NCBI GenBank assembly: GCA_017992755.1
Contig: JAGONZ010000004.1
Span: 1 to 33,985, forward strand
DNA from: Candidatus Buchananbacteria bacterium
GTDB lineage: Bacteria; Patescibacteriota; Patescibacteriia; 2-01-FULL-39-33
Direction: 5' to 3'
DNA: 33,985 bases
Below, in pieces: positions 23,795 to 31,521 of this stretch. Below the pieces are notes generated by a model, which did no database searches, was not told where the DNA came from, and saw only the letters and a program-made list of their open reading frames with translations. Made by a program: the position numbers and the translations under genes. The stretch's first letter is position 1. Each line of letters starts with the position of its first letter.

Positions 23795-24736
23795 CTACCA
23801 CACCTTCAGCACCCATTCGAGCAGGGCGGCGCGGACGTAAAATCCATTTGCCGCTTCCTCAAAGTAGATCGCGCGCGGATCAGCATCAACCTCGGGTGTA
23901 ATTTCGCCGACACGCGGCAACGGATGCATCAACAAGGCAGTTACCGGCGCTAAGGCCATGAGCTCAGGCGTGATCACAAACTGGGCGCGGCAGCGCTCAT
24001 AATCGTCAATACGATCACCAAAGTATTCTTTTTGAACCCGAGTCATATAAATAACATCGGATTGGGCGATCGCTGAACGTAGATCCTCAGTTTTTTCATA
24101 CGGGATCCCGTGCTCAAACAAGTGCTGCAAAATATCCGGCCGCATCCCTACGGGTTCCGGCGCCACAAAAATAAATTTGGCTACCCGCAATTTTGTCAGG
24201 AGATACACAAGCGAGTGCACCGTCCGCCCATTTGCCAGATCACCGACAAATGTCACCACAAGCTGACTGGTATCTTGATGATATTCGCCGATAGTGAACA
24301 CATCGAGCAAGGCTTGTGTGGGGTGCTGTCCTTGCCCATCACCGGCATTGATAATCGGGATTGGACTCACTGCCGCAGCGCGCTTCGCACCACCCACTTC
24401 GTGGTAGCGCAAAACGGTCACATCAGCATACGCGCCCAGGACTTTTACAGAATCCTCAAGTGATTCGCCTTTCGCAACCGATGAAAACATGCCCGCGTTC
24501 TCGGTGCCGATAACTTGCCCACCAAGGGCTTGCATGGCTGCCAAAAAGCTCGTGAATGTGCGCGTCGACGGCTGGTAGAAAAATGCACACATCCGCTTGC
24601 CGCGCAAGGTTTCGGGCCAGAGTTGGTGCTTGTGTTTCAGCGTTTTAAGTTCCCGCGCTCGCCGAAAAAGTTGGTCGAGCCAATCACGTTCAAATTGCTG
24701 TGAACGTATAATGTGTCGAGGAGTTAAAGGTACCAT
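23795..24736 (-). CDS. pyrB: Aspartate carbamoyltransferase catalytic subunit
   Basis: A 313-residue transferase making N-carbamoyl-L-aspartate, the first committed step of pyrimidine synthesis. Carbamoyl-phosphate site PSTRTFTSF, 80s-loop SVAKGESLEDSV with its lysine, NAGDGQGQHPTQALLDVFTI and HPLPRVGEITPEVD are present. The phosphate loop reads STRTF rather than the usual STRTR, but the catalytic S-T-R-T is intact. The ATG at 24736 is chosen over an in-frame TTG at 24751 because GGAGGT (24744-24749) lies 7 bp upstream. No other pyr gene is nearby. Its promoter has a perfect 12-bp palindrome between the boxes. Confidence 0.95.
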   Translation of the reverse strand: MVPLTPRHIIRSQQFERDWLDQLFRRARELKTLKHKHQLWPETLRGKRMCAFFYQPSTRTFTSFLAAMQALGGQVIGTENAGMFSSVAKGESLEDSVKVLGAYADVTVLRYHEVGGAKRAAAVSPIPIINAGDGQGQHPTQALLDVFTIGEYHQDTSQLVVTFVGDLANGRTVHSLVYLLTKLRVAKFIFVAPEPVGMRPDILQHLFEHGIPYEKTEDLRSAIAQSDVIYMTRVQKEYFGDRIDDYERCRAQFVITPELMALAPVTALLMHPLPRVGEITPEVDADPRAIYFEEAANGFYVRAALLEWVLKVW

Positions 24737-24768
24737 TAGTTCTACCTCCAATGTTGTGAACTACGGCT

Positions 24769-24797
24769 ATTTTAAAGGGTTAACCCTCAAAAAGCAA
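24769..24797 (-). promoter_or_regulatory. Promoter of pyrB
   Basis: TTGCTT (24792-24797), 17 bp, TAAAAT (24769-24774), minus strand. The -35 box is in the T-tract of the gap terminator. The spacer holds a 12-bp palindrome. Confidence 0.6.
24776..24787. promoter_or_regulatory. Perfect 12-bp palindrome in the pyrB promoter, candidate operator
   Basis: AGGGTTAACCCT reads the same on both strands and lies between the -35 and -10 boxes, where a dimeric repressor would block polymerase. No matching regulator is seen in the window. Confidence 0.45.
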
Positions 24798-24821
24798 GTC
24801 CGCCGCGGATACGCGGCGGAC
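24798..24821 (-). terminator. Terminator of gap
   Basis: Perfect 10-bp GTCCGCCGCG arms with a 4-base loop, followed on the minus strand by TTGCTTTTT. It lies 8 bp after the gap stop, and its T-tract supplies the pyrB -35 box. Confidence 0.88.
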
Positions 24822-24829
24822 TCATTATT

Positions 24830-25879
24830 TTATACTTGCTGCGCCATCTCCACCAACCGATTTGAGTAACCCCATTCATTATCATACCAAGCCAGAATTT
24901 TGACGAGGTTACCGCCGACGACGCGGGTAAACGCTGTATCAACAATTGCTGAATAACTAGTCCCAACAATATCAGAAGACACCAATTCCTCGTCTGCGCC
25001 CGTTACCGCCAAAATTCCTTGGTAACGTGCCTGCTTACTCGCAACAGTAAATGCTTTATTAAGTTGTTCAACAGTGACGTCCTTTTTTAAAATCGCGGTG
25101 ATATCTGATAATGACCCGGCGGGTACGGGCACCCGAATGGAAATCCCGTCGAATTTTGATTTGAGTTGTGGAATAACTTCAGTCGTCGCCTTAGCCGCGC
25201 CAGTTGATGAAGGCACTAAATTGGCAGCCGCAGCCCGGCCCCGCCGAACATCTCCTGGATCAGGACTATCAACTAATTTTTGCGTAGCGGTATACGCATG
25301 AATCGTCGTCATCATCGCCTTTTCAACACCGAACTTTGATTCTAAAATTTGAATTACCGGTGAGATGCAATTAGTCGTACACGAAGCATTAGACACGATT
25401 TGCTCTTTGCCGAGCTTGTCATAAGTCGTATCAGTACCAAACACCAACGTTGGCGTTTCAACACCTTTAGCTGGAGCTGACAACACGACTTTCTTAGCGC
25501 CTGCTTTGAGATGCAACTTTAAATCTTCGTGCTTTTCGAAGACGCCGGTGCACTCAAGAACAACATCAACGTCCAAAGCTTTCCATGGCAACTTTGCTGG
25601 TTCTTTAATTGCATACACCGGATACTTCTTGCCATTAACAATCAAATTCTTGGCGTCGTAAGTAACTTTTTTTCCGTAGCGACCGTACACAGTGTCATAG
25701 CGAAGTAAATATGCAAGCGTGCGAGTATCAGTCAGATCATTAATCGCGACGATCTGAACATTTTTTTTCTCGAGCGCAATCTTAAACGCTGCTCGACCAA
25801 TACGGCCAAACCCGTTAATCGCCACGCGACGAACTTTTTTATTGATCATAGGAGTTTGTGGTTTTGAAAATAATGCCAT
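24830..25879 (-). CDS. gap: Glyceraldehyde-3-phosphate dehydrogenase
   Basis: A 349-residue GAPDH that oxidises glyceraldehyde 3-phosphate to 1,3-bisphosphoglycerate in glycolysis. RRVAINGFGRIGRAAFK is the NAD-binding start, SNASCTTNC holds the catalytic cysteine, and STGAAKA and WYDNEWGYSNRLVEM are standard. The ATG at 25879 gives ten residues before the family's usual start (MINKKVRR); it fits an extended -10 box 9 bp upstream and a leaderless transcript. A start at the second methionine (25849) remains possible. Single-gene unit bounded by two terminators. Confidence 0.96.
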   Translation of the reverse strand: MALFSKPQTPMINKKVRRVAINGFGRIGRAAFKIALEKKNVQIVAINDLTDTRTLAYLLRYDTVYGRYGKKVTYDAKNLIVNGKKYPVYAIKEPAKLPWKALDVDVVLECTGVFEKHEDLKLHLKAGAKKVVLSAPAKGVETPTLVFGTDTTYDKLGKEQIVSNASCTTNCISPVIQILESKFGVEKAMMTTIHAYTATQKLVDSPDPGDVRRGRAAAANLVPSSTGAAKATTEVIPQLKSKFDGISIRVPVPAGSLSDITAILKKDVTVEQLNKAFTVASKQARYQGILAVTGADEELVSSDIVGTSYSAIVDTAFTRVVGGNLVKILAWYDNEWGYSNRLVEMAQQV

Positions 25880-25888
25880 AATGGAATT

Positions 25889-25897
25889 ATTATAACA
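25889..25897 (-). promoter_or_regulatory. Extended -10 promoter of gap
   Basis: TGT-TATAAT on the minus strand, with the hexamer at 25889-25894, ending 9 bp before the ATG at 25879. No good -35 box is seen, as the region is the T-tract of the upstream terminator. Confidence 0.6.
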
Positions 25898-25907
25898 CGT
25901 GACAAAG

Positions 25908-25938
25908 AAAAAAGCCGCTACCACGATGAGTAGCGACT
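25908..25938 (-). terminator. Rho-independent terminator
   Basis: 9-bp arms with one G-T pair (25913-25921 and 25930-25938), 8-base loop and six T residues on the minus strand. It ends the unknown gene at 25960. Confidence 0.82.
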
Positions 25939-25959
25939 ATGAATTCGATTCGGTTGCGA

Positions 25960-26433
25960 TTAAGCGACGTCTTGCATGAGAAGCACTTCGCCCTTAGGCA
26001 GGTGTTCCTTGAGTTTCGGCAAGTGGTCTTCACTCCAAGCAGTCAAGAGCTGATCGCGCTTGAGCTTCAATTGCGAGATAACCCGGTTAATTTCAGGAAC
26101 CGTATTGATTCCGTCCGGGTACTCACCCAAGACACCCGTAGCCGCAGCGAGCAATGCCCGCTTCTCGTCAAGCAAGGCGATGTGATCAAGTGCACTAATC
26201 GCCGCTTGAAGCTCAGCCGAGAGCTCCACGTCCTGGTCAATCACCTTGAATACCTGAAGTGCGGTCGTCACGCCGCTTTGTCGGTGTACCAGCGATAAAA
26301 TTGGCGGCAAGTGATTGACACGATCGGTAAACAGCGCCGGCACCTTACCCGCACCGGCACCACACTGCAAAAGTTCCAAAACATTTTTGACGGTCATCCG
26401 ACCCCTGACTGGAAACGTGCTCAGTAACTCCAT
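25960..26433 (-). CDS. Unknown helical protein
   Basis: A 157-residue soluble protein, mostly predicted helix by eye, with no signal peptide or membrane segment and a single cysteine. I do not recognise a family. The ATG at 26433 has an AGGAGG site 11 bp upstream, a little far but the only candidate. It has its own terminator on each side, so it is likely a single-gene unit between tsf and gap. Base composition looks slightly more G+C-rich than the neighbours. Function is unknown. Confidence 0.65.
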   Translation of the reverse strand: MELLSTFPVRGRMTVKNVLELLQCGAGAGKVPALFTDRVNHLPPILSLVHRQSGVTTALQVFKVIDQDVELSAELQAAISALDHIALLDEKRALLAAATGVLGEYPDGINTVPEINRVISQLKLKRDQLLTAWSEDHLPKLKEHLPKGEVLLMQDVA

Positions 26434-26528
26434 GACTCTGATTTCCTCCTGCAGTTAAGTTGTTTTCCGTAACCAAAAAACCCGTATTCGCATTCAACCA
26501 TAAACTTAGAAAAATGGCAAGTGCAAAA

Positions 26529-26556
26529 CAAAAACAGGCTTGTGGGCCTGTTTTTG
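26529..26556 (-). terminator. Terminator of rpsB-tsf
   Basis: 11-bp perfect arms (26529-26539 and 26546-26556) with a 6-base loop; the arms themselves contain the A- and T-tracts. It lies 15 bp after the tsf stop. Confidence 0.87.
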
Positions 26557-26571
26557 TGACTAATACCTATT

Positions 26572-27345
26572 TTACAGCTGATACCGTCGGTAATCAGTGA
26601 TTGTCTGCTCGCCGAGTAAATCTTTAATCGACTGAGAATCATCTTTGATAAACGCCTGGTTCAGTAAACAAACTTCTTCGTAATACTTCGCCAACTTACC
26701 ATCAACAATCTTATCCCAAATCGCTTCTGGCTTACCTTCTTGAGCCAACAAGGTTTTGTAGATTTCAGTTTCTTTCGCAACTTCTTCAGCAGGCACATCT
26801 TCCGGCGCCAAATATTTTGGGTTCATCGCTGAAACATGCATCGCGATGTCATTCGCCAATGATTCATCACCACCAGAAAGCGCGACTACTGCCGCCACTT
26901 TGCGCGTTGAGTGAACATAGCTACCAACAACCGCACCAGAAATAATATCAGCAGTAATTAGTTGGATATTCTCACCAACTTTAAGCACTACTTCATTTTT
27001 GATCCGGTTTTCAGCTTCAACTCGGAATTCAGCTGGATCCTGGCCGATTAACTGAGTGGCAAACTCTTCAGTAATCTTAATAAAGTCATCGGTCCGGGCT
27101 ACGAAATCAGTTTCGCTGCCAAGCGCCACGACAGCAACAGCGCCGCCAGCCTTGGCAATCGCGATCACCCCTTCGGTCGTACCGCGATCAGCTTTTTTAG
27201 CCGCTTTAATCTCCCCTTTTTTGCGGAGGAATTCAATTGCCTTATCGATATCGCCACCAGCTTCTTCTAAAGCCGCGCGGCAATCACCGATTCCAGCACC
27301 GGTCCGGTCACGCAATTGCGTGATGAGCTTAATGTCAATTGGCAT
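26572..27345 (-). CDS. tsf: Elongation factor Ts
   Basis: A 257-residue EF-Ts, the nucleotide exchange factor of EF-Tu. The UBA-like N-terminus LRDRTGAGIGDCRAALEEAGGDIDKAIEFLR and the core motif GSETDFVAR, which contacts the EF-Tu nucleotide site, are present. Slightly shorter than the E. coli protein (283). It follows rpsB by 14 bp, the standard pair, and a strong terminator closes the operon. Confidence 0.97.
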   Translation of the reverse strand: MPIDIKLITQLRDRTGAGIGDCRAALEEAGGDIDKAIEFLRKKGEIKAAKKADRGTTEGVIAIAKAGGAVAVVALGSETDFVARTDDFIKITEEFATQLIGQDPAEFRVEAENRIKNEVVLKVGENIQLITADIISGAVVGSYVHSTRKVAAVVALSGGDESLANDIAMHVSAMNPKYLAPEDVPAEEVAKETEIYKTLLAQEGKPEAIWDKIVDGKLAKYYEEVCLLNQAFIKDDSQSIKDLLGEQTITDYRRYQL

Positions 27346-27359
27346 GGTACAAAGGATTA

Positions 27360-28067
27360 TTAATTCGTAGGAGTTGGAGTTGCAATTTTGGTTTTACCTT
27401 CCTTAATCGCTTCGGCAATGGTCCGGGTGATGATTTCAATTGAATTGATCGCATCATCGTTCGCCGGAATTGGGTAGGTCAAAGAATCAGGGTTGATGTT
27501 GGCGTCAGCGAAACCAATGATTGGCACTTTGCGCTTGGTCGCTTCAGTTACAGCAGTCTTCTCACGCTTGACGTCGAGCACGAAGATCGCATCAGGAATT
27601 TTATCCATCCCTTCAAGACCACCGACAAGCTTTTTAAGTTTTTCAATTTCTTTGGCAAATTCAACTTGCTCTTTCTTGGTGTACTTCTTAAGTTCACCAG
27701 ATTCTGTTTGCTCCTGCAAGTCTTTGTATTTGCGGATCAGTTTGCTGACGTTGGCGAAGTTGGTGAATAAACCACCGACCCAGCGCTCAACAATAAATGG
27801 CATGCCGCAGTCGCGGGCATATTTTTCGATAATTTCCTGGCCCTGCTTTTTGGTACCAACAAAGAGGACGGTACCGTTGCGAGCAGCGATTTCGGTGACA
27901 AACTGGCAGGCTTCTTCAAGCTTAATGACGGTTTGTTCGAGATCGAGGATGTATACACCACCACGCTCAGTAAAGATATACGGCTTCATTTTCGGGTGCC
28001 AGCGGCTCCGATGATGGCCGAAATGGACGCCTGCTTGGAGTAGGTCGGTAATTGCGGGAATTGACAT
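27360..28067 (-). CDS. rpsB: 30S ribosomal protein uS2
   Basis: A 235-residue uS2. LLQAGVHFGHHRSRWHPKMKPYIF at the N-terminus, FVGTKKQGQEIIEKYA and VPIIGFADANINPDSLTYPIPANDDAI are diagnostic. A weak AAGGA site lies 12 bp before the ATG. The leader between the promoter (28172-28200) and the gene is about 97 bases and folds into two hairpins, which fits autogenous control of rpsB-tsf by S2, as known in other bacteria. Confidence 0.97.
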   Translation of the reverse strand: MSIPAITDLLQAGVHFGHHRSRWHPKMKPYIFTERGGVYILDLEQTVIKLEEACQFVTEIAARNGTVLFVGTKKQGQEIIEKYARDCGMPFIVERWVGGLFTNFANVSKLIRKYKDLQEQTESGELKKYTKKEQVEFAKEIEKLKKLVGGLEGMDKIPDAIFVLDVKREKTAVTEATKRKVPIIGFADANINPDSLTYPIPANDDAINSIEIITRTIAEAIKEGKTKIATPTPTN

Positions 28068-28165
28068 AGTTTAGATAATTCCTTTTTAACCTCGACGTCG
28101 GTAGCCCAGCTAGGGGCAAGGAAGTAATCGACGTCTGAGAGATGAATAAAACGCCTAATTGGCGT
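28068..28165 (-). promoter_or_regulatory. Structured rpsB leader, candidate S2 autoregulatory site
   Basis: On the minus strand the transcript should open with a 5-bp hairpin (arms 28151-28155 and 28161-28165). A second element pairs 28129-28135 with 28094-28100 over 7 perfect base pairs and encloses a GCCC/GGGC hairpin. The weak ribosome site follows about 10 bases later. Similar leaders bind S2 in other bacteria, but I cannot match this one to a defined motif by eye. Confidence 0.5.
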
Positions 28166-28171
28166 ACCCAG

Positions 28172-28200
28172 ACTGTAACAAAAAATGGCTTTGGTGTCAA
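28172..28200 (-). promoter_or_regulatory. Promoter of rpsB-tsf
   Basis: TTGACA (28195-28200), 17 bp, TACAGT (28172-28177), minus strand. Start expected near 28165. Confidence 0.87.
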
Positions 28201-28249
28201 ACTATTTACTAATTATCAAATATTGGCAATTACCAGCAAATAACTGTCT

Positions 28250-28277
28250 TGACACCGCTCTCCCCTCCTGGTATACT
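28250..28277 (+). promoter_or_regulatory. Promoter of rpmE
   Basis: TTGACA (28250-28255), 16 bp, TATACT (28272-28277), plus strand. The predicted leader is about 15 bases with no Shine-Dalgarno sequence. It diverges from the rpsB promoter with about 50 bp between the -35 boxes. Confidence 0.85.
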
Positions 28278-28298
28278 GGTTTTGATATTCACATATTT

Positions 28299-28640
28299 AT
28301 GAAAAAAGACCTCCACCCAACTTACTACCCAGACGCCACGGTCACTTGTGCTTGTGGCAATAGTTTTACTGTCGGTTCGACTGTAGAGGCAATTTCAGTT
28401 GAAATTTGCTCCAGCTGCCACCCATTCTACACCGGCAAACAGAAACTGCTCGATACCGCCCGCCGGGTCGACAAGTTCCACAAGCGTGTTGAAGCCAAGG
28501 GCGTCACCGTTCGTGGCCAAGGCAAACAAGCCAAAAAGGCCAAGCAACAGACCATCAAAGCTGCTAAGAAAGCTGTTGACGAATCTGAGCCAAAGAAGCC
28601 AGCTAAGAAGCCAGTCAAAAAAGCGACTAAGAAAAGTTAG
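28299..28640 (+). CDS. rpmE: 50S ribosomal protein bL31 with lysine-rich tail
   Basis: A 113-residue bL31; the usual length is about 70. [23 protein letters not shown], then [26 protein letters not shown] identify it, and the cysteines (CAC and CSSC) make it the zinc-binding form. After residue about 75 comes a lysine/alanine-rich tail with repeated KK, PAKKP and KKA units, likely disordered and RNA-binding. The frame is open upstream, but the promoter at 28250-28277 and the family N-terminus fix the ATG at 28299. Confidence 0.95.
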   Translation: MKKDLHPTYYPDATVTCACGNSFTVGSTVEAISVEICSSCHPFYTGKQKLLDTARRVDKFHKRVEAKGVTVRGQGKQAKKAKQQTIKAAKKAVDESEPKKPAKKPVKKATKKS

Positions 28641-28653
28641 CGACCCTCAAAAA

Positions 28654-28685
28654 ACGGTACCGCCGCTTGGTGGACCGTTTTTTTG
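28654..28685 (+). terminator. Terminator of rpmE
   Basis: About 10-bp stem with a bulged A and a GCTT loop, flanked by A- and T-tracts, 14 bp after the rpmE stop. The T-tract overlaps the -35 region of prfA. Confidence 0.85.
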
Positions 28686-28711
28686 TATCTCGAACTCATT
28701 CAAGCTATAAT
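28683..28711 (+). promoter_or_regulatory. Promoter of the prfA operon
   Basis: TTGTAT (28683-28688), 17 bp, TATAAT (28706-28711), plus strand, ending 16 bp before the prfA ATG. The leader would be about 10 bases. Confidence 0.7.
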
Positions 28712-28727
28712 TCTCTTATCAAGCACT

Positions 28728-29795
28728 ATGGAAGAAAAACTCGGACAACTCCAAACCCGCTTTGACGAACTGGAACGCCTGTTGCAGGATCCGGCCACTC
28801 AAGCCAACCATGAGGAACTCAAAAAAGCTTCTCAGGAATACGATGATCTCAAAGAGATCATCGCCGTTAAACGCGCGCTCGAAAAAAACGCGTCCGATTT
28901 AGCAGAAGTTCAACAAATGATTACGGAAAATGCTGATGATGCCGAATTGCTAGCCGTTTCAAAAGAAGAAGCGCAAACCCTAGAACAAAATCGCGAGGAC
29001 CTTAATATCCAATTGAAATCATTGTTGGTGCCAAAAGATCCTAATGATAAAAAGAATGCGATTATTGAAATTCGCGCCGGTGCTGGTGGCGATGAAGCTT
29101 CCCTTTTTGCTAGTGAACTATTCCGCATGTACGCGCGCTTCTGTGAAGCTCACAAATGGAAAATTGCTTTAGTCGATTCAGCACCCACCGATTCGGGCGG
29201 TTTCAAAGAAGTCATCGCCGAAATTAAAGGTGCGGGCGCTTTTGGCTTAATGAGATTTGAAAGTGGTGTTCATCGCGTCCAGCGCGTACCAGCGACTGAA
29301 AAGAAAGGCCGCGTCCATACCTCAACCGTAACCGTGGCCGTCTTGCCGGAAGCGGAAGAAGTTGACCTCGTCATCAACCCAAGCGACCTGCGCATTGATA
29401 CTTTTTGTGCTGGCGGTCATGGCGGTCAAAGTGTTAACACCACGAAATCGGCGGTGCGTATTACCCATATCCCAACTAATATTGTGGCAGCGTGCCAAGA
29501 CGAACGTTCACAGCTCCAAAACAAAGAAAAAGCGATGATCGTTTTGCGAACCCGTATCTTAGCCAAGAAACTCGATGAAGAACAAGCGGCACTGGGCAGC
29601 GCCCGTAAAGCCCAGATTGGCTCAGGCGATCGCAGTGAAAAGATTCGAACCTATAACTTTCCACAAGACCGGATTACCGACCATCGGATCAATCAAAACT
29701 TCAACAATATTCCGAATATTCTTAACGGCCAACTAGAGCCCTTAGTCATGTCAGTGAAAGCCGCGGCTGAAGCTGAAGCTTTAGTGCAAGTGTAA
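28728..29795 (+). CDS. prfA: Peptide chain release factor 1
   Basis: A 355-residue RF1. The [21 protein letters not shown] segment carries the GGQ peptidyl-hydrolysis motif, and [14 protein letters not shown] carries the PAT-type codon-recognition motif of RF1 (RF2 has SPF), so it reads UAA and UAG. The start at 28728 matches the family ([16 protein letters not shown]); the open frame upstream overlaps the promoter. It is co-transcribed with prmC, which methylates the GGQ glutamine. Confidence 0.96.
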   Translation: MEEKLGQLQTRFDELERLLQDPATQANHEELKKASQEYDDLKEIIAVKRALEKNASDLAEVQQMITENADDAELLAVSKEEAQTLEQNREDLNIQLKSLLVPKDPNDKKNAIIEIRAGAGGDEASLFASELFRMYARFCEAHKWKIALVDSAPTDSGGFKEVIAEIKGAGAFGLMRFESGVHRVQRVPATEKKGRVHTSTVTVAVLPEAEEVDLVINPSDLRIDTFCAGGHGGQSVNTTKSAVRITHIPTNIVAACQDERSQLQNKEKAMIVLRTRILAKKLDEEQAALGSARKAQIGSGDRSEKIRTYNFPQDRITDHRINQNFNNIPNILNGQLEPLVMSVKAAAEAEALVQV

Positions 29796-29799
29796 TCAC

Positions 29800-30459
29800 A
29801 TGTCAGTCACCCTGATCATCCCTGCTCACAACGAAGCTGATAATATCAGCTCGGTATTAGAAACAGCCACGAAATCTAAGTTTCTCGATGAGATTATTGT
29901 GGTGGCCGACGCCTGCTCAGACACTACAGCCGAGCTGGCACGATCATTTGGCGTTACCGTAATTGAAAAAGCTACCACGCGCGGCAAAGGTGATGCCATG
30001 ATTCATGGCGTCCAACAAGCCAGCGGCGATATTCTAATGTTCGCAGACGCCGATCTTAAAGGTTTTACCACTCGTCACATTCAACAAGTTTTAGAACCAG
30101 TTATTAAAGGCAAGGTCACCATGTCTGTTGGCCTGCGTGATCGGGCCTTAGGTCTCGGGGCGTTAATTCCTAAAGTGGCACCAACATTCGCAATCGGTGG
30201 CGAACGGGCAATGACCCGAAAGTTTTTTGATTCGCTGCCAAAAGATCAGAATTTATTGGATTTCGGCATCGAAACGGTGATGAATTATTACGCCAAGATG
30301 AATCGATTGCGCGTCGCCTATCCAGTCCTTAAGAATCTCAAGCATACGATCAAAGAAAAGAAATGGGGGTGGCAGGATGGAGTTAAACAGCGCATGAAGC
30401 TTAATCGCCAGGTATTGCGAGCCCGGAAGATGATGAAGCAACGAGCAAAATCAGTATGA
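29800..30459 (+). CDS. Family 2 glycosyltransferase (GT-A, small)
   Basis: A 219-residue GT-A enzyme. SVTLIIPAHNEADNISSVL, EIIVVADACSDTT and FADADLKGF (DXD) are typical of dolichol-phosphate-mannose or glucosyl-phosphoglycerate synthase-like enzymes. There is no membrane segment, and the C-terminus is basic. It lies 4 bp after prfA, and its stop overlaps the prmC start (ATGA), so a glycosyltransferase sits inside the usual prfA-prmC pair. Substrate unknown. Confidence 0.85.
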   Translation: MSVTLIIPAHNEADNISSVLETATKSKFLDEIIVVADACSDTTAELARSFGVTVIEKATTRGKGDAMIHGVQQASGDILMFADADLKGFTTRHIQQVLEPVIKGKVTMSVGLRDRALGLGALIPKVAPTFAIGGERAMTRKFFDSLPKDQNLLDFGIETVMNYYAKMNRLRVAYPVLKNLKHTIKEKKWGWQDGVKQRMKLNRQVLRARKMMKQRAKSV

Positions 30460-31304
30460 CCATCGCCGACGCGCTACAGCAAGCAACGCTCAAATTGAAA
30501 CAAAATAATATCCTCAGCGCCCATTTGGATGCTGAGGTTTTATTGATGCACGTCTTAAAAAAAGACAAGGCATTTTTATATGCACATAACGAGAAAAGAT
30601 TAACGCCGACCCAACATAAAAAACTCCAACTATTCATTCGTCAACGAGCTCGCCAGATGCCGATCGCCTATATCATTGGTCACAAAGAATTTTATGGGTT
30701 TGATTTCCAAGTTACCCCAGCAGTCTTAATCCCCCGTCCGGACACTGAATTATTAATTGAAAAATTTTTAGAATTGTTTCCAAACAAAAAACAAACATTT
30801 ACACTTGCCGACATTGGTACCGGCTCTGGTTGCATTGCGATTACACTCAAGAAATTATTTCCAAAAGCGACCGTGTTTGGCACTGATATTTCAGCAGCTT
30901 CTTTAAAGGTAGCGCGAACGAATTCCAAAAAACTCAGTGTCACGATTAATTGGCTTAAGGGTAATTTATTGCAGCCGATAGTCAATAAAAAGATTGATTT
31001 ACTTGTTGCAAATTTGCCGTACGTGCCGCTCACTGATTTTAAAAAGTTACCGAAACTACACCCTTTGCGCCATGAACCTAAGTCGGCTTTATGGAGCGGC
31101 GATGATGGGCTTGATTTATATGCGAAGTTTTTTGAGCAGCTTGCAAAATTAAAATACCAACCGTCGTTTGTGTTGTTTGAATTTGATCCGCGGCAATATC
31201 GGACGATTCAAAAGTTACTAAAACAAAAACTGCCGGGGCACCGACAGCAAGGGTTTAAAGATTTGGCTGGGATGTGGAGGGTTATTCTTTTGGAAAACGA
31301 GTAA
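30456..31304 (+). CDS. prmC: Release factor glutamine methyltransferase PrmC/HemK
   Basis: A 282-residue SAM-dependent methyltransferase that modifies the glutamine of the GGQ motif of release factors. The N-terminal helical domain with AHLDAEVLLMHVL is followed by FYGFDFQVTPAVLIPRPDTELLIE, the SAM motif DIGTGSGCIAITL and the substrate motif NLPYVP. The last is normally NPPY; here the first proline is leucine. The ATG overlaps the stop of the preceding gene by four bases. Length is normal. Confidence 0.94.
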   Translation: MTIADALQQATLKLKQNNILSAHLDAEVLLMHVLKKDKAFLYAHNEKRLTPTQHKKLQLFIRQRARQMPIAYIIGHKEFYGFDFQVTPAVLIPRPDTELLIEKFLELFPNKKQTFTLADIGTGSGCIAITLKKLFPKATVFGTDISAASLKVARTNSKKLSVTINWLKGNLLQPIVNKKIDLLVANLPYVPLTDFKKLPKLHPLRHEPKSALWSGDDGLDLYAKFFEQLAKLKYQPSFVLFEFDPRQYRTIQKLLKQKLPGHRQQGFKDLAGMWRVILLENE

Positions 31305-31321
31305 CTTGGTATTCATGTGCC

Positions 31322-31338
31322 ACTTTTTTAGAAAAAGT
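31322..31338 (+). terminator. A/T-rich hairpin after prmC
   Basis: 7-bp arms of ACTTTTT and AAAAAGT around a 3-base loop, 17 bp beyond the prmC stop. It resembles a weak terminator, but the stem has little G+C. Confidence 0.35.
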
Positions 31339-31350
31339 AGCGCAAAAATC

Positions 31351-31498
31351 GCGAGTCGTTATGCTGAAGCGCTGCTCCAGTGGCGAAAACCCTAAGAAGA
31401 TTCAAAACTCGCAGTGGGACCCAGCTGCTCAAACAGTTGAATTCTTCTAAGGGTTTTCACCACTTCCGCTGGTTCGCGCTTCATCATAAAAGTCTCGC
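31351..31498. repeat. Long imperfect palindrome in a convergent spacer
   Basis: Arms of about 50-55 bases (31351-31404 and 31438-31498) pair with a few gaps. The best block is GAAAACCCT-AGAAG-ATTCA, near 31385-31404, against 31438-31459. The central part holds its own GCAG-TGGG/CCCA-CTGC hairpin. It fills most of the 217-bp gap between prmC and the DUF3048 gene. It could be a large bidirectional terminator, a structured RNA, or a small mobile palindrome. Confidence 0.65.
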
Positions 31499-31521
31499 AG
31501 CCAACGCCTATATTATTGGCA

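Noticed and set aside
23795-24736. Inactive PyrB because STRTR reads STRTF
   Set aside because: The catalytic S-T-R-T, the 80s-loop lysine, HPTQ and HPLPR are all intact, so loss of activity is not supported.
28185-28298. Longer rpmE reading frame (151 residues)
   Set aside because: The extra part covers the promoter, and the known bL31 N-terminus begins at 28299.
20883-30459. Possible use of UGA as a sense codon, as in some CPR lineages
   Set aside because: Conserved genes end at TGA at the expected place (kinase 20883-20885, glycosyltransferase 30457-30459), and no in-frame TGA is needed inside any conserved gene.
31351-31498. Insertion sequence or CRISPR remnant
   Set aside because: There is no transposase, no target duplication and no regular repeat-spacer pattern; only one inverted pair is present.
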